This document shows, piece after piece, positions 36,724 through 48,127 of a DNA stretch of 64,000 nucleotides. Origin of the DNA: Suillus spraguei. Lineage: Eukaryota > Basidiomycota > Agaricomycetes > Boletales > Suillaceae. The notes below the pieces were generated by a model. The model was given only the letters and a program-made list of their open reading frames with translations, was not told the origin of the DNA and did not search any database. How positions within the stretch are numbered: the stretch's first letter is position 1; each line of letters begins with the position of its first letter. Where the stretch lies: assembly GCA_016800925.1 (NCBI GenBank), contig JABCPU010000320.1, positions 1 to 64,000 of the forward strand. Direction: 5' to 3'. A program made the position numbers and the translations under genes.

Positions 36724-38390
36724 TTTACTCAAGAGAGAGCTGACGCACTCGATCTGGATCCCGCGAAGTAGCTATGGCCAGAGGAGGACAAGCTTGTACA
36801 TTGGCTTGTTTGTGAACACGAGACCGCCTTTGCTTGGGATGCATCAGAACGTGGCCACCTCGATGAGAAGTACTTTCCGCGTACAAGATACCAATGGTAC
36901 CACACACACCGTGGGCGGAGCGCAGCATCCAAATTCCTCCTGTCACACTGGAGAAAGTTGTTGGCATTATCAAGGAAAAGATTGCGTCTGGCGTGTACAA
37001 GCTGTCAATGGCGTCTTACCGCTCACGATGGTTCTGTGTTGTCAAGAAAGACGGTACATCACTGCATATAGTTCATGATCTCCAACCACTAAACAGGGTA
37101 ACTATCAAAGACACTTCTGTTCCTCCATTCATTGAACATCTTGCTGAATCATTTGCCAGCTACACTGTGTATGGCATGATGGACTTATTTTCAGGATATG
37201 ATCAGCGGTCACTACATGTTGACTCGCGCGATATGACCACCTTTGGCACACCATTGGGGCCTTACGCCTAACCACACTTTCAATGGGCCACACTAACGGC
37301 GTACAGCTCTTTCAAGGGGATATTCATTCTACAAGACAAGATCCCGATGTATACGTTCCCGTTCATCGATGACATTGCCGTGAAGTCAGTAAAGACGTGG
37401 TATCAGAGAGCTGACGGCTCATACGAGACCATACTGGAGAATGCTGGCATTCGCCGCTTCATCTGGGAACACCTAATTGTGGTTAACCGCGTCTTGCACT
37501 GCTTGCATATGGTTGGGCTAACCGTTTCCGCCAAAAAGTTCATTTTAGCCGTGCCTACTGCCAATATCGTAGGGCACATGTGTACCTTCGAAGGGCATGT
37601 ACCAGAGTCCGGGAAGGTACAAAAGATCCATGATTGGCCTGAGTGTAGCACCATTATGCATGTGCGGGGCATCCTAGGTACCTGCAGTGTCTTGTGTATT
37701 TTCATCAAGGATTTTGCCAAGATAGCGAGACCGCTAGTAGCGCTAATGCGCAAGAACATCATATTCGAGTGGGGTCACGAACAGAAGGTAGCTATGCAGG
37801 TGCTCAAAGACGCCATTATGCAGTCGCTGGCGCTAAAACTGCTTGATTATGTTTCTGGGCGAGAAGTTATTCTAGCTGTTGACACTTCTTCTATTGCCAT
37901 AGGTTTTATACTCTCACAAATCGGCGAGGACATGAAGTGCTACCCTAGCCACTTTGGTTCACTAACACTTACCGAAGTCGAGAACTGCTACTCGCAAGCA
38001 AAGCTCGAGCTATATGGGTTGTTCAGAGCATTGCGTGCTATGTGGGTGTATATCTTCGGCATCATCAACCTTATGGTTGAGGTGGACGTGAAGTATATCA
38101 AGGGAATGATCAATAACCCAGATCTCCAGCCTAACACTACGATCAATCGCTGGATCGCAGGTATACTTTTGTTTCAATTCAATCTCGTACATGTACCTGC
38201 AACCAAGCATACCAGCACTGATGGTCTCTCAAGGAGACCTGCCACAGACGAAGATCCCACTGAGGAGGATGATCACAAGGATTGGTTAGACCACTCATAC
38301 TCCTTCAGTATGGAGATTTTGAATGACAGGGCTTGCATAGTCGCAGGTCCTTGTGGCACCCTCATTCTTCACCCATGCCACGCTCACTAA
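36724..38390 (+). pseudogene. Gypsy I reverse transcriptase and RNase H
   Basis: ALDLDPAK is followed by a TAG where the family has an aromatic residue, then LWPEEDKLVHWLVCEHETAF. After further breaks come YRSRWFCVVKKDGTSLHIVH, DLQPLNRVTIKDTSVPPFIE, VYGMMDLFSGYDQRSL (first RT Asp), a broken stretch near 37,270-37,340, FPFIDDIAVKSV (the catalytic YxDD equivalent), AKKFILAVPTANIVGHMC, and an RNase H domain with EVILAVDTSSIAIGFILSQI, QAKLELYGLFRALRA and GLSRRPATDEDP. From 37,347 to 38,390 the frame is open for 347 codons. Confidence 0.82.
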
Positions 38391-39562
38391 CTCAACCACC
38401 CATGCTACTTGCAGGTTTAGGTACCGTAACCCACGATAGTGACGGCATCATAATCCCGCATTCTGAGGCTGCTCGAGCCCAAGATGAACATATGCTGGTA
38501 ATTCAGCAATTCCTGACTGACCGCAAGTGGCCAGCGAGCTTGACTGACAAGGAATTTATGTCCTTCATCGGAACACTCGTTCGGTACTTCATGTTAGGGG
38601 ATAGCCTCTTCCGGCGGCAATCGCTCGGCAAACATCAGCTAGTTGTACCGGCAGCTAAGCACTTGCGTATCCTGAAGGAAGTGCACGATGACTTAGGTCA
38701 CAAGGGAGTATTCACGACTCACGCTAGACTTCTTTTGCGTTTTTGGTGGCCATATATTATTGATGATATCAAATGGTACAACAGGACTTGTCATGAGTGC
38801 CAGATCAGGCAGACCCACCACTTGCACATACCGCCAACCATCCCTGTACCTGGCAGTATCTTTAGGCGCACACACCTTGACACTATGATGATGCCAAAAG
38901 CCGGTGGATTTGATCACTTAGTTCAAGCGCACTGTGCTCTTACCAGCTACCCAGAATGGCATATGCTACATAAGGAAAACACTAGGACCCTTAGCGCCTT
39001 CATCTTCGAAGAGCTTCTGTGTTGGTGGGGACCTATCACCAAGATCGTTACTGACAACAGGCCAGCTTTTATTGCGGCAGTAGAAGAGTTAGCTAACCAT
39101 TATGGGATTCACCCAATCCACATCTCTCCTTACAACTCGCAAGCCAACAGCATTGTCGAGCGGCATCATTATGATGTCCGGGAGGCCATCATGAAAAGTT
39201 GCGAGGGGGACAAGTCCTGCTGGTACCAGACCATTCATACTGTGTTCTGGGCCAAGCGTGTTACTGTTCATCATGACACTGGGCTATCGCCATATTTTGT
39301 GGTTCATGGTGTTGAGCCAATCTTTCCATTTGATCTCGCTGAAAGTACCTTTCTAGTAGACCTACCCGGTCAAGAGACGTTCTCTACTACCGATCTCATC
39401 GCTTACCGCGTGTGGCAGTTACAGAAGCAGCAAGAAGATCTCTGCGGCATCAGAGACAAAGTCACCAAGGCTAGGCTCAATTTGGTATGGCAATTTGAGC
39501 GCCGGTACAGCACTACTATCAAAGACTATAACTTTGCTCCAGGCACGTTAGTCTTAGTGTGC
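38333..39562 (+). CDS. Gypsy I integrase, open frame
   Basis: A 410-codon frame, open until LTR-beta, encodes retroviral-type integrase: HHCC zinc-binding region (VHDDLGHKGVFTTHARL … CHECQIRQ), catalytic core with LDTMMMPKAGGFDH (first Asp), IVTDNRPAFIAAVEE (second Asp) and SQANSIVERHH (Glu), and the C-terminal start FAPGTLVLV. It is the best preserved part of element I. The last codons before 39,562 belong to the GTG CGC that LTR-beta splits. Confidence 0.85.
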
Positions 39563-40523
39563 TGAAACGAAGAAACTAGCGCTGGCCTAAGTATAAGCGC
39601 AGCATTAATCCTACTAAAGGCGCGAGTGAGATGTTCGACCCAAGAGGACTGCAGATAGAAGCAATTCCTTCTAAGTTAGTGTGAAGGAAACAATGAAGTA
39701 CTAAATTGGCTGCTAGGATTCTGATTTCCGATATTAGCAGCAGTAGCGGTATGTCAGCGGTACTAGCGCGGTGTCAGCGGTACACGCACAGTAACAATAG
39801 CTGCAACAGTTAGCTAGCAAGGGCAGGAACAAAGTTGCTTGGGCGAGACGAAATGTTATAATTACCGGCGGTGCGGTAGCGGTAGCGGCAACTTCCATAC
39901 GAGCGGGAATGCAGATGAGAGAGAAAGCGACCCAGCAAGATTACTGGCCGCGGTCCGGTTATGAGTAGCGAAGTCGAAAGTCGTGCAGTACTTCAAGCGG
40001 TAAAGTTACCGGCGGTTACATTAATGAGCATGACTCGAACGGAGAAATGTTCAAAATGCCAATAGATTGCAACTAGCAAGTGTTTTTTAATACTTAGTCC
40101 TAGTGAAGGGATGTAACGGAAGTGAGTGACGGTATGTATGTTCAGTCCTTTTTAACATATGCAAGCACGTATGAGATAACTATGCGAGTCCGGTAGCGAG
40201 AAAGAAAATAAACGGGGTACTTAATTATGAGGCGCGCAGCATGCAGCGGCCCCTTGAGATATAAGGTAAATCCTGCCATAGGTTTAGTAACGGTGGAAGC
40301 AAGGAAACTACGCACCAATGGATTCTAGATGGAATAGGACGGGACATGAGGGCATCGGCGCGAGGATCTGGTAAGGGTTCATGGAAGAAGAACAGTTCCG
40401 TGTTAGTGGAGTGAAAAGGCTATTTCGTCGCTATAAGGGAATCCTTCGGTTGCCGCCGCAGACGTTAATGAGACGCTTGCTGAAAACAGGGTTTTGATGG
40501 TCAGCGTGACTTTTCTCGCTACA
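39563..40523 (+). repeat. LTR-beta, solo insertion in gypsy I
   Basis: A 961-bp insert starts TGAAACGAAGAAACTA and ends TTTTCTCGCTACA (TG...CA). It is flanked by GTGC (39,559-39,562) and GCGC (40,524-40,527), a 4-bp duplication with one C-to-T change. Removal rejoins LVLV with RNSKIKYKLS of the integrase C-terminus. An inverted copy lies at 42,813-43,749. Confidence 0.8.
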
Positions 40524-40808
40524 GCGCAATTCCAAGATCAAGTACAAGCTGAGTCAAAAGACAAAGCCGCGGTACCTCGGTCCAATGGTAGTAGTGTGTC
40601 ATACCAATGGTGGCTCATACTGGCTAGCCAAGCTAGATGGCAGCATATCCAAACTGTGTTCCGCTTGATCCCTTATCACCCGCATACCAATACTAAACTT
40701 TCAGTTACTAGCATCACCGGTCTAGATGAAGAAGCATTGAACTCATTGGCAGGAGAAGATGATCAAGAGCTGGCAGAAGAAGACATTGGCTTCAGCACTG
40801 ACACTTAA
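40524..40808 (+). pseudogene. Gypsy I pol C-terminal tail
   Basis: RNSKIKYKLSQKTKPRYLGP and MVVVCHTNGGSYWLAKLDGS are the usual continuation of this integrase lineage. After a frame change the acidic tail DEEALNSLAGEDDQELAEED ends at 40,808. Confidence 0.65.
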
Positions 40809-41466
40809 CCCCACCTATCCCATACCACTACTACCAACACTTGTTATCATACCACCACTCTCTAATACCACGCACTCCCAGAAAAACACAAAAACACAAA
40901 AAAAAATACCGCTCAGTACGATAGTCTCAGTTTTACCCCGGGTTTCGGCCGGTATCTCAGTTTCTCTTATCAAAGTTTCTGCTCTCTAGATCTCACTTAC
41001 CTACACTACGTGCTAACAGCAAACAGACTCTTATATCAGAATTAATACCATAACAGACTGCAAAGAATGGACTAATACCATGCACAGATCATTACCATAC
41101 ATATTTCCTTCTACCACAGAGGCAGCACACCATGCACATTTGACAGAACCAAGGACATCACACATGCAGCGGTATCATGCAGGAATAGAAGAAGGAAACG
41201 CAACGATGAAGACAAGATGAGTGGCAACTTGCAATTTTGGCCATACTTTCACTCTAGTCTCATCTTATGCAAGCACTCATTTACCTTTACTATACCACAC
41301 AGGCATTCAATGGACTAGTACTGGAATATGGATATGGACATGGGACATTTGGACAGGACCACTGACTCACTTTCTCTTACCGGCGGTACAACCACAGGAG
41401 AAAGACTTGTATGCACACGCTACAGTATACAAGTATATGGTACAAAGGAAGAGAGATGCTAAGTAC
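40809..41466. other. Unassigned, possible remnant after gypsy I
   Basis: No recognised gene. It includes an A-rich run near 40,890-40,910. The plus-strand frame from 41,221 is antisense to the Zn-cluster gene at its end and is not supported. Confidence 0.35.
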
Positions 41467-42740
41467 TCAGTCACCGCACACTTTCTTGATGCAATCCAGA
41501 TAGCCATGAAGATACTTCATGCTAGCGGCCATCTCTTTCATCAGGCCTTGCATCTGCACGTACCACGCATCCAGCTTCTGCATCTTAGCGTCAGCCAAGA
41601 AGAACAGGTCAGGAACGGCGCGCAGCTCATCCAGCTGTCGCTGGAATTCCGCTTCATCCTCCACGTCAGAGTCCTCAGCGACTTGCCTAGCGACTTCTCC
41701 CATATCCATCTCCTCCCCTTCCATCAGCTCTATTGCTGCTTCAGGCGGACCGCCAGCGGCAACTTCACCACCAGCCTTAGTACTACCACTATCGCCGGCA
41801 GTAGGTGGCGTCTTTGCCGCAGACTTGGCCTTACATTCTATAAACAAGTTAGCAAGGTTAGAAGTTAGACATGCACAGAACTTACTACCAAAGTATCTGG
41901 ACTGGACACAGCCAGTCTTCAGCTTGTGGCACAGCCAGCAGCTATACCCACGCTCACCGGAGCAGAGTATCTCCTGACGAGCACAGCGCTCGCATGGCTT
42001 CGAGTACACTATGTCGCCAGGTCTCCTAGCAATCCTGGGGCGGGACTTTGGATGCTAGAAATAGTGCATAAGTAAAGGCAAGCGAAAGAGAGATAACGAG
42101 AACTTACTGAAGTACCCTCAGCTGACACTAAAGGCACCACCATGCCCTCCGCATCACCGCCGGTAACCTCCTCCATTGGCACATCTACCACAGCAACTTC
42201 CTTCTCCTTGCCCTTCTCATCAGCGGCTGTGGCTAACTTCTCTTGCTCACACTTACTCTTTGCGGCAAGTAAAGCTGCACAAACCTGCTCAGTCCACCAA
42301 TCGTACACCTTGCTGGCTTCTAGTCCTGCAGCATTCTCTGCCAGCGGCAAGACCAATGCCAAGCTATAGGTCTTTCCATCCAAATGACACTTCGCCATCG
42401 CGCTCTATACTGTAGAAATGAGTAAAGACAAAGTACATCGCCAATAGTCGCTTACCATAGCAAGAGTCCACTCATTCATCCACTGCTTCTTCTCAGCGGC
42501 TAAGTCCTCACGGTCCTCAGGGACGCACTTGGTCAGCGCTTTGACCTTAGCATGGATTGCAGCAAACTTCTCAACCAAGGCAATGGCCTCAGGGCAAAGG
42601 TCGGAACCAAGGTCAAAACCCATAACCACCGCATAATGCACCTCATGTTCATCATTATCCCCTTCCCACGATTTCACAAGTTCACCGCCAATCACGCTTC
42701 GTAAACTCTGCATACCACACATCATGCCATGTGCTTGCAA
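41467..42740 (-). CDS. Zn-cluster-like protein beside an inverted LTR-beta copy
   Basis: Four exons (42,740-42,456; 42,404-42,108; 42,054-41,886; 41,837-41,467) joined across GT-AG introns of 51, 53 and 48 bp give one uninterrupted 373-residue reading. Order: a helical N-terminal part (LCPEAIALVEKFAAIHAKVK), KVYDWWTEQVCAALLAAKSK, an acidic linker, a Cys-rich segment PCERCARQEILCSGERGYSC followed by WLCHKLKTGC (C-x2-C-x6-C ... C-x2-C-x6-C, like a widened fungal Zn2Cys6 cluster), then an acidic tail and LDAWYVQMQGLMKEMAASMK. Similar proteins occur as repeated genes in Agaricomycetes; DNA binding is inferred. The start lies 73 bp from LTR-beta copy 2, which points the same way. All splice joins keep phase, so it looks expressible. 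Confidence 0.65.
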
Positions 42741-42812
42741 GTCGCAGGAACGCTAAGTCTTACATATGGTATGTTTGACCAGGGACGGTCAATATTCAAA
42801 GTGCCCAGCGGA

Positions 42813-43749
42813 TGTAGCGAGAAAAGTCACGCTGACCGTCAAAACCTCGTTTTCGACAAGCATCTCATTAGCGTCTGCAGCAGCAACCGAAGAATTCCCT
42901 TATAGCAAGGAAATAGCCTTTTCGCTCCACTAAGGCAGAACCATTCTTCTTCCGTGAACCCTTACCAGATCCTCGCGCTAATGCCCTAATGTCCCGTCCA
43001 ATTCCATCTAGAATCTATTTGTGCGTAGTTACTTTGCTTCTGCCATTACTAAATCTACGGCAGGATTTACCTTACATCTCAAGGGGCTGCTGCATGCTGT
43101 GCGCCTCTTTACTAATACCCTGTTTATTTTCCTTCTCACTACTGGACTCACATATGTTAAAAAGGACTCAACATACATACCATTACCATTACTGCCCATT
43201 ACATCCCTTCACTTGGACTTAGTACCAGAAATGCTCGCTAGTCACAATCCATTTGCCTTTGAACTTTTCTCTGTTTGAACTTCGCTCATTGATTTAACTG
43301 CCAGTAACCTTACCGCTTGAAGTACTGCGCAACTTTCGACTTTGTTACTCATAACTGAACTGCGGCCAGTGATCTCGCTGGGTCACTACCTCTCCCACCA
43401 ATGTTCTTGCTCGTACAGAGTTGCTGCTACCGCTACCACACCACCAGTAGTAATAACATATTTGTCTCACTCAAGTAACTTTGTTCTTGCTCTCGCTAGC
43501 TAACCGTTGCAGCTATCCTTACCACGTGAGTACCGCTGACATCGCGCTAGTACTGCCAATATACCGTTACCGCCACTAACCTCGGAAGTCGGAATCTTTG
43601 TTGCCTTATTAGTACTTGCTTGTTTCCTTCGCACTAACTTAGAAGGAATTGCTTCTATTGCAGTCCTCTTCAGTCGAACATCTCACTCACACCTTTAGTA
43701 GTATTATTGTTGTGCTTATACTTAGGCCAGCAGTAGTTTCTTCGTTTCA
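42813..43749 (-). repeat. LTR-beta copy 2 (inverted)
   Basis: On the minus strand it begins TGAAACGAAGAAACTA at 43,749 and ends TTTTCTCGCTACA at 42,813. It is related along its length to 39,563-40,523 but with many differences. Flanking 4-mers (CGGA, CCGG) do not match, so it may be one end of a larger element rather than a solo LTR. Confidence 0.7.
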
Positions 43750-43938
43750 CCGGGATCTGAACTGGACATGGACAAGGATTAGATGTATGGTGGAGATGTC
43801 CAGAATACCAGAGGAGGGAAAGTCTGGACATAGTGGTGGGTGAGACTGTGCTCAGAGTGGACTAGGATGTGTGTAGGGTGAGCAGGCTAGCTGTGGATGT
43901 CCGGAGGTATGGAGATATGAATGGGAGACCATAGTGGA

Positions 43939-45030
43939 GATGGGGTCTGAGATCCAGTATATGACAGCTACTGAGCTTGCAACAGGCTTCCAAAGGACTC
44001 CCCATCATTACCTTGAATGCTTTTATACTGGTTCCGCTTTAAGGCACAAGAAACACATCAAGATAAGTGCATGGTCCACGTTCATGCACTTCAAGGGCAA
44101 GGACATCAATAAAGGTGAGCTAATCCATCCAACCTCTCTAGCTTCATATTCTAATACATATTTTGTTCCTCACAGATAGGGACTCCGGCAAAAGAGACAA
44201 TATTCAGCAGCTCGTCAAAAATGCCAATAATTATCACAGCCTTACAGCAGAAGAATGCTGCTCGTGTCAAGCCCCCAAATCTGTTGGTCAAGACTTCCAA
44301 TGGCGAGTGCTCAAGCAGCTTTGCAGCTGTAGTGGATGAGGTACTGAATTCTTAATCTTCACTTCCCCCTTACTGACCTTTGGATGTATCTTTAATTAGC
44401 TCAAAACCCTAAAACAACAGATTGTAACTGAAGCCCTTGTCATCCTGATTTGTGGCAGCTGCGACCTCAACCTACAGCCAAAGGTTCACTTCACATGTGT
44501 GGCAGCCAAACAATTTTTAAGAACAGCCACTTGCAAGGATCCCATGGAGTTTGCATGCAAGCTCGAAGGCTACATACTATCTGGTGGTATTAGGGACTGT
44601 GGTAGGTATCCATTCGACTGTCCAACTCTACTGCTCATCAATTCTTAGGATTCTCTCTCACACATAAGGAGCGTGTAAAGCTAGCAAAGCAGACAATCAG
44701 GAGCAGCATGCAAGCTGGGTTGAGTAAGTGTATCATTGATTTTGTACCTTGTACAGTTCTGACTTATTGTGCAGTTCAAATTACTGGCAAGACAAATGTT
44801 AATTTTGAGTATCTATGTTATGAAGCTGCTGTAGTCCAAGAGCATCTTGTGAAGGTGGTGGGGTGGAATCACAAAGACTGGGCCAACCCAAGCAATCTGA
44901 AAAGAGGTATCAAAGCACTTGAAACACTTGCTAGCACTGTGAAAGCAAAGACCTGCAAATTTGTGAGGATCACTGCAAGCCAGGCTGAAGAGCGCCTCCT
45001 GCACATTGCGGCAGGAGAAGGCCCCCACAC
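43939..45030 (+). CDS. Multi-exon hypothetical protein, HMG-box-like first part
   Basis: Plus-strand exons: IQYMTATELATGFQRTPHHY, KKHIKISAWSTFMHFKGKDI, intron from about 44,115 to 44,176, RDSGKRDNIQQLVKNANNYH (a pattern resembling HMG-type W...F...N...Y spacing), a second intron near 44,343-44,399, LKTLKQQIVTEALVILICGS, CDLNLQPKVHFTCVAAKQFL, FACKLEGYILSGGIRDCG, more introns, KTNVNFEYLCYEAAVVQEHL and KALETLASTVKAKTCKFVRI, with an end near 45,030 (or continuing over an intron). I do not recognise a named family. The exon phases look consistent, so it may be an Agaricomycete-specific or transposon-borne gene. Confidence 0.45.
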
Positions 45031-46250
45031 TTGTTCTCCACTATCTCATTTGGCTCGCCCTCATCACACCATACCTTGCCTATGCCCGCCTTCTTCATCA
45101 TTATCGCTAAGCACTCGCTTTTGCCATTAACACTTCATACATGCTTGTCCCCATGCCTCATGCTTTATGCGCGCTCTTTGCATTTCATGCTTTCCTTTGC
45201 ACTTCAACATACACTATCCTTTGGTTCACTAAGATAACTTGTTGGCTCTCAGACTACGACTGGTATCATCCTTTGCTTTATCTCTTTCTCTTTGTTATCT
45301 TTCTTGACTTGTGCATCACCTCATTGGCTCATACCTTTTATCTCTCAGCTCTGCACTTATGACTTCCTTTTGCACGTGCACACTTTCATTGGTTCATATG
45401 CCTCTGACTCATTCATGAGCATGCGTCATTCTATTGGCTATCTGACTCCATACCTAATTTGTGTTACCTTATGTATTCGAGCTCCGCTTCAATCTACCTA
45501 TAAATATGCACAGATAGCCTTTGTACTTCTTTAACTTGAATCTACTTGATCTTCAACCCTGAACTTCTTTCAATAAGCTTTTCATAAGCTTATTGTCTAT
45601 ACTTCAACTTCTTAGAAGCTCATTGCTTCTAAGTCCCTTGATCATTGTAGAACCTCATCTCTGTGATGTAGGTTGTAAGACAGCACACAGCGCCTACCTC
45701 CAACCAATGCAACTAGCACACTCCGCACTAGGAGACTGATATGCACAGGCTGCCGCTCTTTATAGAGCACCTGTCACAGACACCACTCAAGTTCCTTAGT
45801 GCCTGGCTAGGTCTCTAACACCCTCCACATTGTCCACTCCCAGTGCTACTACTACCCTGGTATCAACATCCTCCGCACTTTCAACAGCTGGGAGCCCAAA
45901 TGTTCCTGTCCCTACTGGTACAACCACCTCTACAATACCTACCTTAGCTATGTCCAATGTTCCTGCACTTGTCACAACTGGCAACATATCTCAAATCTCA
46001 GACCACCTCATTGATCCAGTGTGATTGGCCTTAAGTAGTAATCACCCCCGAGCTCATATTCTCCCAACATCTCCTCTTGCCGACTCTTCCAACAACCAGG
46101 AGACTTCAAGCACAGTATCCACCAAGCGCCCCACCTCTGACCCAGCCCAGCCAATCAGGTCCAAGCATGTGAAAAGACTGACAGAAAAGGCATGTGTATA
46201 TCAGAACTTAAGGAAGGGCTGAGGTAAAGGAAGTAAGAAAGGTATACCTT
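45031..46250. other. Pyrimidine-rich LTR-like region and Ser/Thr-rich frame
   Basis: 45,040-45,540 is strongly C/T-rich on the plus strand and ends with CTATAAATATGCAC near 45,500, a possible TATA box, as in an LTR or leader. Frames there are hydrophobic low-complexity translations. 45,830-46,220 holds a Ser/Thr/Pro-rich frame (VPVPTGTTTSTIPTLAMS) that could be a gag remnant. No boundaries were found. Confidence 0.35.
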
Positions 46251-47640
46251 GATAAGATTATAACCAGAGTATAGGGGGAAAGAATCCAGAGGGCTTCCGG
46301 ATTAGTTTCCCATAAAGTTTCCCAAAGGAATCTGAAGGATTTCCAGAGAAGGTTTCTGAGATGTTTTCTGGAGGTATTCCAGAAATAGGGGTTCTGGAAG
46401 AGCGGACTATGTCAGGAACCAGAAAGGATTGGAAATCTGGTTTTATAGGAGTAGAGTGACTTTGGTACAGAATAGATTTCTTATTTTGACACTTTAACTT
46501 GTAGTTTTACATGTTGTTCTTATACTAAATATGTATGGAGTATCTCCGTCATCATCTCCAATGATATGATGGAGTCTGGAGTAAGTAGCTGTACACTATG
46601 CTATCATTACTATGGATGAGTGCTAGTCTACTCTGCTACTTGACAGGTAGTCTGGTGATTAAGAGGAGTAACCTAATCCGGATGACAGGTCACATGACCA
46701 GAAATACTTCCAGATATCATATCCGGATATCTCTATCTTCTTCCGGATAGGGGCTACCGGACACGGATTCTAACATACCTTCGGAACCTAGAAGCAGCAA
46801 GTGTGTTGATACCGAGGATTCCACTGATGTCTAGCATACTATCCTTGATATATGTCTACTTATGCTTGCAAACACTATGTTTTTCCTTCATGATTCATCA
46901 TATAATGTGAATATATAATGACAGACAAAAAAGTGCCTTAAAAAAGTGAAAATGAGTAAGATATGCGAGCTCGTTGTCTGACACAGCGCTGACGATGCTC
47001 GCTTACCATTTTGGGTTGCCATCTGGTGGTGTGCAACCTAAAATAGAAGGTATGGTAATGTCCGAATATATAAGAAGACATTTACCATGTTTTAAGTCAT
47101 AGCTGGTTGCTGGTGCACCCTGCCGGTACTCAGTCTGAACCTTAGAAGAGACTTACCATGTTGCAAATCATAGCTGGTTGCTGGTGCACCCTGCCGGTGC
47201 TCACAAATAAGCCAACTTGACTTAAGCAAGAGCGTGGAAACGTGCTACTTACGATCTTTACTAACTAGGAAGTGTGGGAGGAATAGGTGATGTAACTAAT
47301 AGTTAGTTTTGCATATCGCACAGTTTCCCTCCAGGAAAAATATGAAGATTGTCCCCGGCATATGGCGGTCCAAATGCAACTTAATAAAATCACGTGCACG
47401 CACAGGACTCTGCCACCGTTTCCGAATTATTTCTTGGCTTCCTCCGACATTCAAGGCACTTATATCCCGACCCATTGAAAGCTTTGATCCAAGTAATTCC
47501 CACTCGTATCTTACATGCTCTAATTCAAGTCAAACACCGGATCACAACTCACAGGCTAACTCTGGCAGCCGTGACACCTCCTGCAATAGCAGGATTTTCT
47601 TGCCTCACACCAGCAACATGTGCCTTTGAATGGGAGTCAG
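46251..47640. other. No recognised gene; CCGGA-rich and duplicated stretches
   Basis: 46,250-46,800 has many TCCGGA/TTCCGGAT words. 46,860-47,300 includes a short duplication listed separately. No coding signal. Confidence 0.35.
47083..47205. repeat. Short tandem duplication, about 68-bp unit
   Basis: TTACCATGTTKYAARTCATA followed by GCTGGTTGCTGGTGCACCCT and GCCGGT occurs at about 47,090 and 47,155. Confidence 0.65.
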
Positions 47641-47850
47641 CTTGGATAGAAGGGCCAGCTGAGATATTGCGTCATCCAGACATTCTATGCAGGTTGTGAT
47701 ATCCTTGCTAGGCTTGTGTCTGCTGATCAGTCACGACTCACCCATTTGCCAAGATTGCGGAGAGATGTCTGTTTTCAATGTCCAGGACAGCAGCAATTTG
47801 CTTGCGGAAGAAATTTTCGTTGACGAGATCCTTGGGGAATTAAGAACATG
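47641..47850 (-). other. Two possible exons of an unknown gene
   Basis: The minus strand reads KDLVNENFFRKQIAAVLDIE, NRHLSAILANG, then a clean GTGAGT...CATAG intron (about 47,695-47,750) and ECLDDAISQLALLSKLTPIQ, RHMLLV before a stop. Composition and splice sites look real, but no family or full gene can be named. It may be another captured fragment. Confidence 0.35.
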
Positions 47851-48127
47851 GTTAATGGATCAGTAGTTCAAGTTTCTTTTAATTTTAATACAATGTCATA
47901 TGATTTAAAGGTCGAATGTCTCCGCTCGCGATCTTTTCCGCTTGCGTGCGCGCAATTTGTGTCTGCGTGCGTGAAAGTTGTGCGTGCACATGATTTATTT
48001 ATTGTCCATTTGGCTCACCGCAATCCGGGTGGGTAAGGGTGTACTCGCACAGATGCTCAAGGGCCTCGGTCACGTTCGTGCTAGGAGTGATGCGTAAGCC
48101 CATATATGGCCAGCAAAGAATAGTTAA
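47851..48127. other. Spacer
   Basis: No gene seen; 3' flank of the next gene. Confidence 0.3.

Larger units (their letters stand above)
34493..40808 (+). mobile_element. Gypsy element I (non-chromodomain type), 5'-truncated and interrupted
   Basis: The order gag/protease, RT, RNase H, integrase and C-terminal tail identifies a Ty3/gypsy element of a lineage common in Agaricomycetes (ELIMVAPEIRKNLKEATTNK before protease, FIDD in RT). No own LTR is visible at 34,490, where the inverted-repeat element ends. Two LTR-like insertions (35,850-36,719 and 39,563-40,523) split pol, and several stops and indels break it further. Confidence 0.85.

Noticed and set aside
41221..41868. 215-codon plus-strand frame
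   Set aside because: It is antisense to the spliced Zn-cluster gene, whose exon phases and Cys motif are far better supported.
45031..45534. Several overlapping hydrophobic plus-strand frames
   Set aside because: They come from a C/T-rich tract that encodes Leu/Ser/Phe in every frame; no motifs or splice support.
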